Below, one piece after another: positions 20,089 to 30,887 of a stretch of 64,000 nt of DNA. Position 1 is the first letter of the stretch. Each line of letters opens with the position of its first letter. The notes below the pieces were generated by a model. It had not been told where the DNA came from. It ran no database searches and worked only from the letters and a program-made list of their open reading frames with translations. A program made the translations under genes and the position numbers. Origin of the DNA: Burkholderiaceae bacterium (GTDB lineage: Bacteria > Pseudomonadota > Gammaproteobacteria > Burkholderiales > Burkholderiaceae_D); NCBI GenBank assembly GCA_018261755.1, contig JAGTRJ010000023.1, positions 33,890 through 97,889 of the forward strand. Direction: 5' to 3'.

Positions 20089-22188
20089 ATGACGCCGCAA
20101 CTGAACTCCTGCCTGTTGCTCGCCGTGCCCCTGGCGCCATTGTTTGGCGCCGCGATTGCCGGTTTGTTCGGCACCAGATTCTTTGGCAACCTGGCGGGCC
20201 GGAAAGTGTCGCACACTGCGGCGATTGCAGGCGTGCTGGTGGCATTTGTGTTATCGGTTCATACGCTGCTGGCGGTGCTCGATGGCGCGCGCTTCGATAG
20301 CGCGATCTACACCTGGATGATGGTCGACGGCATCAGCCTCGAAGTTGGTTTCCTGATCGACAGCCTGACCGCGACCATGATGTGTGTCGTGACCTTCGTG
20401 TCGCTGATGGTGCATGTGTACACCGTTGGCTACATGGCGGAAGATGAAGGCTACAACCGCTTCTTTGCCTACATTTCGCTGTTCACGTTTTCGATGCTGA
20501 TGCTGGTGATGAGCAACAATTTCGTTCAGCTGTTCTTTGGCTGGGAAGCTGTTGGCCTGATGTCCTACCTGCTGATCGGTTTCTGGTATGACCGGCCAAG
20601 CGCAATCGCCGCCAACCTGAAAGCGTTTCTGGTGAACCGCGTCGGCGACTTCGGTTTTATTCTCGGCATCGGCCTGCTGTTCGCCTATGCCGGTTCGATG
20701 CATTACGGTGAAGTGTTCGAGCAGCGCGAAACGTTGTCGCTGATGCTGCTGCCGGGTACGACGTGGAATTTGCTGACGGTCACCTGCATCTGTCTGTTCA
20801 TCGGTGCGATGGCGAAATCGGCGCAGTTTCCGCTGCATGTCTGGCTGCCGGATTCGATGGAAGGTCCGACCCCGATTTCCGCGCTGATTCATGCCGCGAC
20901 GATGGTCACTGCCGGCATCTTCATGGTCAGCCGGATGTCGCCGCTGTTCGAACTATCGAATACCGCGCTGTCGCTGATGCTGGTGATCGGCGCGATCACG
21001 GCGCTATTGATGGGCTTCGTCGCGATGTCGCAGTACGACATCAAACGGATCATCGCGTATTCAACCTTGTCGCAGCTCGGCTACATGACGGTGGCGCTTG
21101 GCGCTTCCGCCTACCCGGCCTCGATTTTCCACCTGACGACGCATGCCTTCTTCAAGGCGCTGCTGTTCCTCGCCGCCGGTTCTGTGATCCTCGGCATGCA
21201 TCACGATCAGGATATCCGCAACATGGGCGGGCTGCGCAAGCACATGCCGTTGACATGGATTACCGCGCTGCTTGGCACCCTGGCGCTGATTGGCGCGCCG
21301 CTGTTTTCCGGTTTCTATTCAAAAGACAGCATCATCATCGCCGTCGGCCATTCGCAACTGGCCGGCTCGGGCTTCGCCTATTTCGCCGTGATGGCGAGCG
21401 TATTCGTGACCGCGTTTTATTCGTTCAGGCTGCTGTTGGTGGTGTTTCACGGCGACGAACGTTTTGGTCAGTCGGACAGCGTGCACCACGGCGATCCTGA
21501 AGTCGGGCTGCATGCAGGCGACAAGCCGCACGAATCGCCGCTGGTGATGACCGTGCCGCTGGTGCTGCTGGCGATTCCTTCAGTGATCATCGGCTTCATC
21601 ACTATTGGCCCGATGCTGTTTGGCGGTTTCTTCGGCGATGCGATTGTGATCGACGCCAGCCATCAGGCGATGCAGAGGCTGTCGTATCATTTCCGCGGCG
21701 CGTTCCTGATGGCGCTGCAGGGACTGGTGCATCTGCCATTTCTGCTGACGCTTGCCGGTGCGGTAACGGCCTGGTATTTCTATACGGTTAATCGCCATAT
21801 ATCGATCTGGATGCGCGAGCATTTCAAACCGCTGTACGCGCTGCTGGACAACAATTATTATCTCGACCGCTTCAACGAAATCGTATTTGCTGGTGGAGCG
21901 CGGTTGGCTGGCTGGTTTCTGTGGCGGGTGGGCGACCGGTTGTTGATCGACGATCTGATTGTCAACGGCAGCGCCAAGTACGCGCGACATGCGGGGCGTT
22001 TCCTGTGGGGCAGCGACCGGATTGTGATCGACGAATTGATCGTCAATGGCAGTTCGCGCCTGATTGGCTGGCTGTCTGGCGTGATCCGTCAATGGCAGTC
22101 GGGCCATCTGTATCACTATGCGTTCGTGATGATTTTGAGTTTGCTGGCGTTCCTGATTTATTTCATGCCCTTCCCGTTTGGCAAATAA
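20089..22188 (+). CDS. nuoL: NADH-quinone oxidoreductase subunit L
   Basis: This 699-residue distal antiporter-like subunit has the family core WEAVGLMSYLLIGFW (key Glu), the channel Lys in MAKSAQFPLHVWLPD, and HAATMVTAGIF. It carries the long C-terminal amphipathic helix seen only in NuoL; GDRLLIDDLIVNGSAKYA and SDRIVIDELIVNGSSRLI look like two copies of one short unit in this tail. Confidence 0.96.
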   Translation: MTPQLNSCLLLAVPLAPLFGAAIAGLFGTRFFGNLAGRKVSHTAAIAGVLVAFVLSVHTLLAVLDGARFDSAIYTWMMVDGISLEVGFLIDSLTATMMCVVTFVSLMVHVYTVGYMAEDEGYNRFFAYISLFTFSMLMLVMSNNFVQLFFGWEAVGLMSYLLIGFWYDRPSAIAANLKAFLVNRVGDFGFILGIGLLFAYAGSMHYGEVFEQRETLSLMLLPGTTWNLLTVTCICLFIGAMAKSAQFPLHVWLPDSMEGPTPISALIHAATMVTAGIFMVSRMSPLFELSNTALSLMLVIGAITALLMGFVAMSQYDIKRIIAYSTLSQLGYMTVALGASAYPASIFHLTTHAFFKALLFLAAGSVILGMHHDQDIRNMGGLRKHMPLTWITALLGTLALIGAPLFSGFYSKDSIIIAVGHSQLAGSGFAYFAVMASVFVTAFYSFRLLLVVFHGDERFGQSDSVHHGDPEVGLHAGDKPHESPLVMTVPLVLLAIPSVIIGFITIGPMLFGGFFGDAIVIDASHQAMQRLSYHFRGAFLMALQGLVHLPFLLTLAGAVTAWYFYTVNRHISIWMREHFKPLYALLDNNYYLDRFNEIVFAGGARLAGWFLWRVGDRLLIDDLIVNGSAKYARHAGRFLWGSDRIVIDELIVNGSSRLIGWLSGVIRQWQSGHLYHYAFVMILSLLAFLIYFMPFPFGK

Positions 22189-22215
22189 AACGGTGAGTAA
22201 CAACAGGCAACTGTG

Positions 22216-23706
22216 ATGATATTGTCCAAACTACCGATTCTGAGTATCGCTATCTGGTGTCCAGTCGCCTTCGGGCTGGTGGTGTTTCTTTTTGGCCGCG
22301 ATGACAAGCCGCGCCGCGTGCGCGCGATGTCGCTGCTTGGCGCCATCGTCAGTTTTCTGGTCACGCTGCCGCTGATCGCGAATTTCGACAGCACTGCACA
22401 CGGGATGCAGTTCGTCGAGAAATTCGCGTGGATCGAGCGCTTCAACATCTTCTACCATTTTGGCATCGACGGCATTTCGCTCTGGTTTGTGGTGCTGACC
22501 GCTTTCATCACCGTGATAGTCGTGATTGCCGGCTGGCGGGTGATCGAGCAACGTTTTGCGCAATACATGGGCGCATTCCTGATCTTGTCGGGCATGATGA
22601 TCGGCACCTTCTGCGCGCTCGATGGCTTGCTGTTCTATGTGTTCTTTGAATCGACACTGATTCCGATGTTCATCATCATCGGCGTCTGGGGGGGCGAGAA
22701 CCGCGTCTATGCGGCGTTCAAGTTTTTCCTCTACACCTTTCTCGGCTCGCTGCTGATGCTGGTTGCGGTGCTGTACCTGTATCTTGAATCGGGCGGCAGC
22801 TTTGATGTTCAGACCTGGCATGCGCTGCCCTTGCCGATGAATGCGCAACTGCTGGTCTTCCTCGCTTTCCTGGCCGCTTTTGCGGTCAAGGTGCCGATGT
22901 GGCCGGTGCATACTTGGTTGCCGGATGCGCACGTCGAAGCGCCGACCGGCGGTTCGGTGGTGCTGGCTGCGATCATGCTGAAACTTGGCGCCTACGGCTT
23001 TCTGCGCTTCTCGTTGCCGATCACGCCGGATGCGAGCCACTACATGTCTGGCTTCATGATCACGCTGTCAATGATTGCGGTGATTTACATCGGTCTGGTT
23101 GCGCTGGTGCAGCGGGACATGAAGAAGTTGATCGCCTATTCGTCGATTGCGCACATGGGCTTCGTCACGCTCGGCTTCTTTCTGTTCAACCCGATTGGCC
23201 TCCAGGGCGGCATTATGCAGATGATTTCGCACGGCTTCGTTTCGGCCGCGATGTTCCTGTGCATCGGCGTGCTGTACGACCGGATGCACACGCGGATGAT
23301 TGCCGAATATAGCGGCGTGATGAACACGATGCCGAAATTTTCCGCCTTTTTCGTGCTGTTTTCGATGGCCAACTGCGGCTTGCCGGGAACTTCCGGTTTC
23401 GTCGGTGAATCGATGGTCATCTGGGGCGGCGTGAAGATCAATTTCTGGGTTGGCATGCTGGCAGGCCTGGCGCTGATACTCGGTGCGGCGTATTCGCTTT
23501 GGCTGGTCAAGCGGGTGATTTTCGGTGCGCCCGGCAACGAGCGAGTGAAGGCGCTGCAGGATATCAACCCGCGAGAATTCATCATGCTGGCCTTGCTTTT
23601 GGCGGCGGTGATCGCTTTTGGCCTTTACCCGGCGCCGGTGGCGGAAACGATGCAAACCTCGGTCGCCGATCTGCTGCGGCATGTCGCCATTTCCAAGACA
23701 TATTGA
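22216..23706 (+). CDS. nuoM: NADH-quinone oxidoreductase subunit M
   Basis: This 496-residue antiporter-like subunit has the conserved Glu in [18 protein letters not shown] and the channel lysines in [23 protein letters not shown] codon directly precedes the ATG at 22216; either may start translation. It pumps protons as part of the membrane arm. Confidence 0.95.
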   Translation: MILSKLPILSIAIWCPVAFGLVVFLFGRDDKPRRVRAMSLLGAIVSFLVTLPLIANFDSTAHGMQFVEKFAWIERFNIFYHFGIDGISLWFVVLTAFITVIVVIAGWRVIEQRFAQYMGAFLILSGMMIGTFCALDGLLFYVFFESTLIPMFIIIGVWGGENRVYAAFKFFLYTFLGSLLMLVAVLYLYLESGGSFDVQTWHALPLPMNAQLLVFLAFLAAFAVKVPMWPVHTWLPDAHVEAPTGGSVVLAAIMLKLGAYGFLRFSLPITPDASHYMSGFMITLSMIAVIYIGLVALVQRDMKKLIAYSSIAHMGFVTLGFFLFNPIGLQGGIMQMISHGFVSAAMFLCIGVLYDRMHTRMIAEYSGVMNTMPKFSAFFVLFSMANCGLPGTSGFVGESMVIWGGVKINFWVGMLAGLALILGAAYSLWLVKRVIFGAPGNERVKALQDINPREFIMLALLLAAVIAFGLYPAPVAETMQTSVADLLRHVAISKTY

Positions 23707-23720
23707 ACGAGACGGCGAAC

Positions 23721-25214
23721 ATGGACATCACGAACCTGATCCCGGTGCTGCCTGAAACCATCCTGCTGGTGGCGGCATCGGCGATCCTGCTGATCGATAT
23801 GTTCGTGCCGGATGGCAAGCGTAACGTGACATTCGCGCTGTCGCTGCTGACACTGGTTGCATGTGCAGCGGTCACTACCGTTTTGCCAGGCAGCGACGGG
23901 AAATCGGTGTATGCGTTCAACGGCATGTTCGTATCCGATTCGATGGCGGCGCTGCTCAAGTTGTTTTCCTATCTGATGGTTGGCTGTACGTTGATCTATT
24001 CCCGCCGCTACATCGTTTCACGCGGAATGGCCGGAGGGGGCAGCCTCGGCGGCGAATTCTACGTGCTGGCGTTGTTCGCGTTGCTCGGACAGATGGTGAT
24101 GATTTCGGGGCAGAATTTCCTCGTCCTCTATCTCGGTATCGAACTGATGTCGCTGGCGCTGTACGCGCTGGTGGCGCTGCGCCGTGATCATGCGCCAGCG
24201 ACCGAAGCAGCGATGAAATATTTCATTCTCGGCGCACTCGCTTCCGGCTTCCTGCTGTACGGCATGTCGATGCTGTATGGCGCAACCGGATCGCTTGATC
24301 TGGCCGAGGTGGCGAAAGCTGCCGCGTCGGCTGACGCCAACCGGATGGTGCTGGTGTTCGGCATCGTGTTCCTAGTGTCCGGTCTTGCCTTCAAGCTGGG
24401 CGTGGTGCCGTTCCACATGTGGGTGCCGGATGTCTATCACGGCGCGCCGACGCCGGTCGCGCTGCTAGTGGGGGGGGCGCCGAAGCTGGCGGCCTTCGCG
24501 GTATTTATTCGCCTGCTGGTCGAAGGGTTGTCGCCGCTGGCGATGGACTGGCAGCAGATGCTGGCGGTGCTGGCGGTGCTGTCGATGGCGCTGGGAAATA
24601 TTACTGCGCTGACGCAAACCAATATCAAGCGGATGATCGCCTATTCAACCATCGCGCAAATGGGCTTCATGCTGCTCGGCCTGATGTCTGGTGTTGCCAA
24701 TGGCGATATTTCGCTCGCCGCCGACGCTTACGGTTCGGCGATGTTCTATGCGATCACCTATGTGCTGACGGTGGTGGGCGCGTTCGGCGTCATCCTGTTG
24801 CTGACGCGCAATGGTTTCGAAGCGGAGAATCTGGACGACTTCAAGGGCCTCAACCAGCGCAGCCCGTGGGCTGCTTTCATCATGATGCTGCTGATGCTGT
24901 CATTGGCCGGGATTCCGCCGCTGGTCGGCTTCTATGCGAAGCTGTCGGTATTGCAGGCGGTGCTGGCGGTCAGGCATATCTGGCTGGCGATTGCCGCGGT
25001 GCTGTTTTCTCTGATCGGCGCATTTTTCTATCTGCGCGTCATCAAGCTGATGTATTTCGATCAGCCACCGGAGCAGGCAGAGGCGATCGAGGCGCCGGTG
25101 GATTTACGCATCGTGCTCGGTATCAACGGTCTGGCTGTGCTGGGGTTGGGTTTCCTGCCGGGAGCGTTGATGTCTGCCTGTGCGAAAGCGATTGCGCTGA
25201 CGCTCGCGTCGTAG
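23721..25214 (+). CDS. nuoN: NADH-quinone oxidoreductase subunit N
   Basis: This 497-residue third antiporter-like subunit has [18 protein letters not shown] and [21 protein letters not shown] as family signatures. The frame is open upstream inside nuoM, but [16 protein letters not shown] is the normal start. It is the last gene of the nuo operon; no hairpin terminator was seen before ybaK 39 bases later. Confidence 0.95.
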   Translation: MDITNLIPVLPETILLVAASAILLIDMFVPDGKRNVTFALSLLTLVACAAVTTVLPGSDGKSVYAFNGMFVSDSMAALLKLFSYLMVGCTLIYSRRYIVSRGMAGGGSLGGEFYVLALFALLGQMVMISGQNFLVLYLGIELMSLALYALVALRRDHAPATEAAMKYFILGALASGFLLYGMSMLYGATGSLDLAEVAKAAASADANRMVLVFGIVFLVSGLAFKLGVVPFHMWVPDVYHGAPTPVALLVGGAPKLAAFAVFIRLLVEGLSPLAMDWQQMLAVLAVLSMALGNITALTQTNIKRMIAYSTIAQMGFMLLGLMSGVANGDISLAADAYGSAMFYAITYVLTVVGAFGVILLLTRNGFEAENLDDFKGLNQRSPWAAFIMMLLMLSLAGIPPLVGFYAKLSVLQAVLAVRHIWLAIAAVLFSLIGAFFYLRVIKLMYFDQPPEQAEAIEAPVDLRIVLGINGLAVLGLGFLPGALMSACAKAIALTLAS

Positions 25215-25252
25215 GCGAGCAGGGTATCGCCGGATAAGGCTTAGGCGAAAAA

Positions 25253-25738
25253 ATGAAAGAAAAAGCAGCAAAAACCAATGCGGCGCGAATGCTGGACAAG
25301 GCAAAAGTTGCCTACGAGCTTGTTTCGTATGAAGTGGATGAAGAAGATTTGAGTGCGGCCAGCGTTGCGCACAAACTGGGTCAGGATGTGGCGCAAGTAT
25401 TCAAGACGCTGGTGCTGCATGGCGACAAGAGTGGTCACATCGTCTGCGTCGTGCCTGGCGACGAAGAAGTCGATCTGAAAAAAGTCGCGCGCGTTTCCGG
25501 CAACAAGAAATGCGACATGATTGCAGTGAAGGAATTGCTGCCGCTGACCGGTTACGTACGAGGCGGCTGTTCTCCGCTCGGGATGAAAAAAACTTTCCCG
25601 ACTTACATCCACCAGTCGGCCGCTGGACTTGAGCGCATTTATGTCAGTGCAGGCCTGCGCGGCGTGCAGTTGCGGCTCGCGCCGCAAGACCTGATCCGGG
25701 CTGCGCGCGCGGAAATCGCCGACATCGTGCTGGCCTGA
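25253..25738 (+). CDS. ybaK: Cys-tRNA(Pro)/Cys-tRNA(Cys) deacylase YbaK
   Basis: At 161 residues this matches the YbaK/EbsC family. Conserved features are QVFKTLVLHGD (catalytic Lys), GNKKCDMI and TGYVRGGCSPLGMKK. It hydrolyses mischarged Cys-tRNA(Pro) in trans, protecting translation. It follows nuoN closely and may be co-transcribed with the nuo operon. Confidence 0.93.
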   Translation: MKEKAAKTNAARMLDKAKVAYELVSYEVDEEDLSAASVAHKLGQDVAQVFKTLVLHGDKSGHIVCVVPGDEEVDLKKVARVSGNKKCDMIAVKELLPLTGYVRGGCSPLGMKKTFPTYIHQSAAGLERIYVSAGLRGVQLRLAPQDLIRAARAEIADIVLA

Positions 25739-25786
25739 CACTGCCGCTTTGCAGGTGCCGGTTCGCGTTTTGGCGCGCGGCGCTGT

Positions 25787-25792
25787 TACAAT
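25787..25792 (+). promoter_or_regulatory. Putative -10 box of aroC
   Basis: TACAAT lies 33 bases before the aroC ATG. No good -35 box was seen. Confidence 0.35.
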
Positions 25793-25825
25793 CCGCAGGT
25801 TGTTCAAAATTTTCTGAATTCGACC

Positions 25826-26926
25826 ATGTCTGGCAATACTCTCGGCAAACTGTTTGCCATCACCACTTTCGGCGAATCGCACGGTCCGGCGATTGGCTGC
25901 ATCATCGACGGTTGCCCGCCGGGCATGGCTTTGTCCGAAGCCGATATCCAGCCGGAACTGGATCGGCGCCGCCCCGGCACGTCGCGTCATGTCACCCAAC
26001 GGCAGGAAGCCGATACGGTCAGGATTCTATCAGGCGTGCATGAAGGCAAGACCACCGGCACGCCGATTGCGCTGCTGATCGAAAACCAGGATCAGCGCAG
26101 CAAGGATTACGGCAACATCGCCGAAGTCTTCCGCCCCGGCCACGCGGACTATGCCTACTGGCAGAAATATGGCGTGCGCGATCCGCGCGGCGGCGGTCGT
26201 TCATCGGCGCGGCTGACGGCGCCGATCGTCGGTGCAGGCGCGATTGCAAAGAAATGGTTGTTCGAGCAATACGGCACGACTTTTTGCGGCCGCATGAGCC
26301 AGCTCGGCAGTATCGCCATCCCGTTCGAGTCGTGGCAGCACGTTGGCAGCAATCCGTTCTTCGCCGCCACCGCGGATGCCGCCATGCTGGCACAGCTGGA
26401 ATCGGCGATGGATGCGTTGCGCAAGGATGGCGACTCGATCGGCGCGCGCATTGAGGTGGTGGCGCAGCATGTGCCGGTCGGCCTGGGTGAGCCGGTGTTC
26501 GACCGGCTGGACGCCGACATCGCGCATGCGATGATGGGGTTGAACGCGGTCAAGGGGGTCGAAATCGGTGCCGGGTTTGCCTCGGTCGCGCAGAAAGGCT
26601 CCGAACATGGTGACGAGCTGACGCCGGACGGCTTCGTCGGCAACAATGCCGGCGGCATCCTTGGCGGCATTTCGACCGGACAGGACATCACTGTGTCGCT
26701 GGCGATCAAGCCGACCTCGTCAATTCGCATTGCGCGCCGCTCGATTGACAAAGCTGGCAATCCGGCAATGGTGGAAACGCTCGGCCGGCACGACCCCTGC
26801 GTCGGCATCCGCGCGACGCCGATTGCCGAAGCGCTCTTGGCGCTGGTCTTGATTGACCATGCATTGCGCCAGCGTGCGCAGTGTGGCGATGTGGTCACCG
26901 GCACGCCGCACATTGCTGGTACCTGA
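25826..26926 (+). CDS. aroC: Chorismate synthase
   Basis: At 366 residues this has family length. It converts 5-enolpyruvylshikimate 3-phosphate to chorismate using reduced FMN, the last common step to aromatic amino acids and folate. Signatures: [45 protein letters not shown], and [14 protein letters not shown]. Chorismate feeds the trp genes at 39-42 kb and the folate pathway served by folC. Repeat copy C begins about 12 bases after its stop. Confidence 0.96.
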   Translation: MSGNTLGKLFAITTFGESHGPAIGCIIDGCPPGMALSEADIQPELDRRRPGTSRHVTQRQEADTVRILSGVHEGKTTGTPIALLIENQDQRSKDYGNIAEVFRPGHADYAYWQKYGVRDPRGGGRSSARLTAPIVGAGAIAKKWLFEQYGTTFCGRMSQLGSIAIPFESWQHVGSNPFFAATADAAMLAQLESAMDALRKDGDSIGARIEVVAQHVPVGLGEPVFDRLDADIAHAMMGLNAVKGVEIGAGFASVAQKGSEHGDELTPDGFVGNNAGGILGGISTGQDITVSLAIKPTSSIRIARRSIDKAGNPAMVETLGRHDPCVGIRATPIAEALLALVLIDHALRQRAQCGDVVTGTPHIAGT

Positions 26927-26937
26927 TGCGTTCTGGT

Positions 26938-27020
26938 GGGGGGATATGCACAAATATGCCGGTTCGGCCGGATATTGCGCGGCACTTTGAAAATACTGCC
27001 GTGAGTATATTTTTTCCTCT
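26938..27020 (+). repeat. ~80-bp repeat, copy C (after aroC)
   Basis: Left box GGGGGATATG, then a strong hairpin (AATAT, one bulged G, CCGG, loop TTCGG, CCGGATATT) replacing the usual central box. The right end is AAAATACTGCC, then GTGAGTATATTTTTTCC. The ATACT/AGTAT right hairpin is intact. Confidence 0.75.
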
Positions 27021-27128
27021 CAACCTATCCCTCAAGCTGTTCCACCGGCCGTCTGATGGCGTTGGCGCGATCTTGTGTGTGCGCCATTGGGCACGCCATC
27101 CGAACGACTGACAACCGGAAGCCATCCC

Positions 27129-28304
27129 GTGCAACAGCGATCCTGGCCCGAACAAGCGTTCAATTTCGGCTTCTTCTTTTTTGGCTATTACGGCTTCGTC
27201 GGCGTATTTTCGCCTTATGTGAGCCTGTATTTTGCTGATGCCGGCATGACTGCGGTGCAGATTGGCATACTGATGTCGCTGATTCAGATGATGCGCATCT
27301 TCGGGCCGAACGTCTGGGGCTGGGCGGCCGATCATCTGCAAAAGCGCGTGCAGGTGCTGCGTTTTACCGCCGCCGGTGCCTTGGCATCGTTCATCGGCAT
27401 GTATTTCGGTGTCACCTTCATGCAGTTCTTCGTTGTGATGGTGTTGCTCAATATTTTCACCAGTGCGCAAGGGCCGCTGTCAGAAGCTTTGATGCTCAAT
27501 GAAATGAAGGGCGACCTGACGCACTACGGCATGCTGAGGCTGTGGGGCTCGGTTGGTTACATCGTGGCGGTGATGGCCGCTGGCCTGCTGCTTGACTTGC
27601 GCGGCATTGGCATGTTCCCGTGGGTCGGGCTGGCGCTGTTGGTGCTGGTACTGAGCGCGAGCTTCCGCCTGAAGGAAACGCCGCAGCCATCGGCGCAGCA
27701 GAAGGCGCCGTCGATCATCGCGTTGCTGAAGCGGCGTGAGTTGGTTGCGTTTCTGGTGTCGGCCTGCCTGATGATTGCGGCGCACAATTCGCTGTATGTG
27801 TTTTTCTCGCTGTATCTGGCGAAACTGGGCTACAGCAACAAGCTGATTGGCCTGATGTGGGCGCTGAGCGTGGTGGCCGAAATCGTGTTCTTCTTTTATC
27901 AGGCGCCGCTGTTTAGGCGGTTTGGCGTGCAGCGGCTGATGATGTTCGGCCTTGGCATTGCAGTCGTCCGCTTCCTGATGGTCGGACTGGGGGCGGAATC
28001 GATGCTGCTGCTGCTGATCGCGCAAGTGCTGCACGCTGCCACGTTCGCCGCGCATCATTCGTCGTCGATCATGACGTTGCAGCGCTGGTTTTCCGGCCCG
28101 TTGCAGGCGCGCGGCCAGGCGCTGTTCATCAGCGTTTCGTACGGGCTGGGCGGCACGCTTGGCGGCCTCGGTTTCAGCTACGTATGGGAACATGTTAGTC
28201 CAGAAGCGATGTATGTCGCGGCGGCGGCGGTGGCGTTCGGCGGGCTGATTGCGGCTAAGCTCTCCTTCCGCTGGCAGGCGCGCAGCGAACAGCAGTCACG
28301 ATAA
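27129..28304 (+). CDS. MFS transporter (HcaT/PPP-family-like)
   Basis: This 391-residue protein has about 12 hydrophobic segments and the opening FNFGFFFFGYYGFVGVFSPY, typical of the HcaT (3-phenylpropionate) type MFS_1-like family. The GTG at 27129 is preferred to more distant starts because GGAAG (27117-27121) is well placed and it removes a hydrophilic extension. The substrate is unknown; many members of this family are uncharacterised. It may form an operon with the next hydrolase, 53 bases downstream. Confidence 0.8.
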   Translation: MQQRSWPEQAFNFGFFFFGYYGFVGVFSPYVSLYFADAGMTAVQIGILMSLIQMMRIFGPNVWGWAADHLQKRVQVLRFTAAGALASFIGMYFGVTFMQFFVVMVLLNIFTSAQGPLSEALMLNEMKGDLTHYGMLRLWGSVGYIVAVMAAGLLLDLRGIGMFPWVGLALLVLVLSASFRLKETPQPSAQQKAPSIIALLKRRELVAFLVSACLMIAAHNSLYVFFSLYLAKLGYSNKLIGLMWALSVVAEIVFFFYQAPLFRRFGVQRLMMFGLGIAVVRFLMVGLGAESMLLLLIAQVLHAATFAAHHSSSIMTLQRWFSGPLQARGQALFISVSYGLGGTLGGLGFSYVWEHVSPEAMYVAAAAVAFGGLIAAKLSFRWQARSEQQSR

Positions 28305-28357
28305 ACCTTGGTTGCCGTTGCGCATGTTGCGCCGGCGGCCTCATTCAGGCGAGGGGC

Positions 28358-29140
28358 ATGAACATGTACCACTTTTTTTACTTCCCCGACCGCGAGGGTT
28401 ACGATACGCCGCATCGCGTCGGCCTTGCCTTTGAGCGGGTGTATTTCGACAGCGCCGACGGCACGCGGCTGTCTGGCTGGTTTATTCCGGCGCAAGGCGT
28501 CGCCAGCCCGAAGGAAGCGAAGGGCACCGTGATCCATCTGCACGGCAATGCGCAAAACATGACCGCGCACTGGAACTTCGCCGGTTTTGTGCCGAGCCGC
28601 GGCTATAACCTGTTCACCTTCGATTATCGCGGCTACGGCGAATCTGAAGGCGCGCCGGGGCCGCAAGGCGTGTTCGAAGATTCGATCGCCGCGCTCGATT
28701 ACCTGCGCTCGCGCACCGATATCGATACAAGCAGGATTTTCGTTTTTGGCCAGAGTCTGGGCGGCATGCTGGCGATTGCTGCTGCCGGTGCCAGCCCGCA
28801 GGGCATTCGCGCGGTGCTGGCCGAAGCGCCTGCGCATTCCTACTCTGCTTGGGCAAATGACCGGTTGCCCGGCTCCGGGCGGGCGATGGACGATAGCTGG
28901 ACTGCGACTGCTTTTGTGGCAAAACTCGCACCGATTCCGCTCATGTTGATTCACGGCACGCGCGATGCGGTGGTGCCGTACACGCATTCGGAGAAATTGT
29001 TGGCCGAAGCGGGGGAGCCGAAGCGGTTGGTGCAGATTAAGGGCGGCGATCACGTTGATGCGATGCTGGAAGAAGTTCATGGGCGCAAGTATCAGGACGA
29101 GATGATCGCGTTTTTCGATGCCACGCTGGAAAAATTCTGA
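28358..29140 (+). CDS. Alpha/beta hydrolase (BEM46/YfhR-like)
   Basis: The 260-residue protein has the full serine-hydrolase set: oxyanion segment HLHGNAQNMT, FDYRGYGESEG, nucleophile elbow FGQSLGGML (Ser), Asp in HGTRDAVVPY, and His in GGDHVDAM. It has no clear signal peptide. The class acts on esters or amides; the natural substrate cannot be deduced. It is preceded by a good GAGGGG ribosome site. Confidence 0.8.
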   Translation: MNMYHFFYFPDREGYDTPHRVGLAFERVYFDSADGTRLSGWFIPAQGVASPKEAKGTVIHLHGNAQNMTAHWNFAGFVPSRGYNLFTFDYRGYGESEGAPGPQGVFEDSIAALDYLRSRTDIDTSRIFVFGQSLGGMLAIAAAGASPQGIRAVLAEAPAHSYSAWANDRLPGSGRAMDDSWTATAFVAKLAPIPLMLIHGTRDAVVPYTHSEKLLAEAGEPKRLVQIKGGDHVDAMLEEVHGRKYQDEMIAFFDATLEKF

Positions 29141-29173
29141 AGCGGGTGTATAACGATCGTGCTGACAAGCCAG

Positions 29174-29200
29174 TTGCCGGTTTAAGGCGCAAACCGGCAA
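29174..29200 (+). other. Perfect 10-bp hairpin between hydrolase gene and leuC
   Basis: TTGCCGGTTT (29174-29183) pairs with 29191-29200 around a 7-base loop. No T-run follows. It could end the upstream unit or shape the leuC leader. No leucine-rich leader peptide was found, so classic attenuation is not supported. Confidence 0.5.
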
Positions 29201-29270
29201 ACATCGCACTACCGGCCCTAAAAATGGCATAATGACAGGCTATTCATCGTATTTCCAACCGGCTTGAAAA

Positions 29271-30674
29271 ATGGCTAAAACGCTCTACGACAAACTCTGG
29301 GAATCGCATGTCGTCACCACCGAGGAAGACGGCACCGCCATTCTGTACATTGACCGTCATCTGTTGCACGAGGTGACCAGCCCGCAGGCATTCGAAGGGC
29401 TGAAGCTGGCCGGGCGCAAGCCGTGGCGCGTGGCGGCGAATCTGGTGGTGGCCGACCACAATGTGCCGACGACGAATCGCGCCGAGGGAATCGAGGATCC
29501 GATTTCCCGTCTGCAGGTCGAAACGCTGGATAAGAATGCGAAGGAATTCAGCCTGACGTACTTCGGCATGAACGACAAGCGCCAGGGCATCGTGCACGTG
29601 ATCGGGCCGGAGCAGGGCGCGACGCTGCCGGGCATGACGGTTGTCTGCGGTGATTCGCACACGTCCACGCACGGCGCGTTCGGCTGCCTCGCGCACGGCA
29701 TCGGCACCTCCGAGGTCGAGCACGTGCTGGCGACGCAGACGCTGCTGGCGAAGAAATCGAAAGCGATGCTGGTGCAGGTCGAAGGCGCGCTGCCGGCAGG
29801 CGTGACGGCGAAGGATATCGTGCTGGCGGTGATCGGCAAGATCGGCACTGCGGGCGGCACGGGTTTTGCAATTGAATTCGCTGGTTCGGCCATCCGCAGT
29901 TTGTCGATGGAAGGCCGGATGACGGTGTGCAACATGGCGATCGAAGCCGGTGCACGCGCCGGCATGGTGGCGGTCGATGATGTCACGATCAATTACGTCA
30001 AGGGGCGTCCGTTTTCGCCCAAGGGTGAGCAGTGGGACAAGGCGGTCGCGTACTGGCGCACGCTGCATACCGATCCGGGCGCGAAATTCGATGTGGTGGT
30101 GACGCTGAACGCGGCCGAGATTCAGCCGCAGGTGACCTGGGGCACGTCGCCGGAAATGGTGGTGGCAATCACCGACCGCGTGCCTGACCCGGACAAGGAA
30201 AAAGATCCGGTCAAGCGCGATGCGATTGAAAAGGCGCTGGTGTACATGGGTTTGACGCCGAACACGGCGATGACCGATATCCGCATCGACAAGGTGTTCA
30301 TCGGCTCCTGCACCAATTCGCGCATCGAGGATTTGCGCGCCGCCGCGGCTGTCGTGCGCGGCAAGCAAAAGGCGTCGAACGTGAAGCTGGCGATGGTGGT
30401 GCCTGGCTCCGGCCTGGTGAAGGAACAGGCCGAGCGCGAAGGGCTGGACAAGATTTTCATTGCGGCAGGTTTCGAATGGCGCGAAGCCGGTTGTTCGATG
30501 TGCCTGGCGATGAACGCCGACCGACTGGATCCGGGCGAGCGTTGCGCATCGACCTCGAACCGCAATTTTGAAGGCCGTCAGGGCGCGGGCAGTCGCACGC
30601 ACCTGGTGTCGCCTGCGATGGCCGCTGCCGCGGGTATCGCAGGGCATTTCGTTGATGTGCGCAGGTTTGCTTGA
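29271..30674 (+). CDS. leuC: 3-isopropylmalate dehydratase large subunit
   Basis: At 467 residues this has family length. It isomerises 2-isopropylmalate to 3-isopropylmalate with LeuD in leucine synthesis. The 4Fe-4S ligands are in [13 protein letters not shown] and [21 protein letters not shown] and [10 protein letters not shown] are further aconitase-family signatures. A possible CATAAT -10 box lies at 29228. It heads a leuC-lipopeptide-leuD-leuB-asd cluster. Confidence 0.96.
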   Translation: MAKTLYDKLWESHVVTTEEDGTAILYIDRHLLHEVTSPQAFEGLKLAGRKPWRVAANLVVADHNVPTTNRAEGIEDPISRLQVETLDKNAKEFSLTYFGMNDKRQGIVHVIGPEQGATLPGMTVVCGDSHTSTHGAFGCLAHGIGTSEVEHVLATQTLLAKKSKAMLVQVEGALPAGVTAKDIVLAVIGKIGTAGGTGFAIEFAGSAIRSLSMEGRMTVCNMAIEAGARAGMVAVDDVTINYVKGRPFSPKGEQWDKAVAYWRTLHTDPGAKFDVVVTLNAAEIQPQVTWGTSPEMVVAITDRVPDPDKEKDPVKRDAIEKALVYMGLTPNTAMTDIRIDKVFIGSCTNSRIEDLRAAAAVVRGKQKASNVKLAMVVPGSGLVKEQAEREGLDKIFIAAGFEWREAGCSMCLAMNADRLDPGERCASTSNRNFEGRQGAGSRTHLVSPAMAAAAGIAGHFVDVRRFA

Positions 30675-30696
30675 TATTTTTCCACGGGAGGCTGAG

Positions 30697-30819
30697 ATGA
30701 AAAAACTGTTTGCGATGCTGATTGCGGTAGCCGTGCTGGCAGGGTGCAACACTGTGGCGGGCATCGGCAAGGATGTGCAGAAGGCCGGTTCGGCCGTTGA
30801 AGGCGCTGCCAAAAAATAA
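30697..30819 (+). CDS. Entericidin-like small lipoprotein
   Basis: This 40-residue peptide has a lipoprotein signal ending in VLAGC and the short motif [20 protein letters not shown] of entericidin A/B. The GGGAGG ribosome site is excellent. Entericidins are small membrane lipopeptides linked to envelope stress or programmed lysis. The role inside a leucine cluster is unclear; it sits between leuC and leuD and is likely co-transcribed. The frame is open upstream inside leuC, but the signal peptide fixes the start. Confidence 0.85.
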   Translation: MKKLFAMLIAVAVLAGCNTVAGIGKDVQKAGSAVEGAAKK

Positions 30820-30887
30820 TTTGGACAACACAACCGTTTCCGGGAGGGGCGCAAGCACACCTCCCGAGAACACAAAGTGGCAACATC

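Noticed and set aside
22020..22080. Possible duplication at the end of nuoL
   Set aside because: The two similar short units (DRLLIDDLIVNGS, DRIVIDELIVNGS) are within the normal amphipathic tail length of NuoL; not clearly abnormal.
29141..29270. Leucine attenuator before leuC
   Set aside because: There is a hairpin but no Leu-rich leader peptide or alternative terminator structure.
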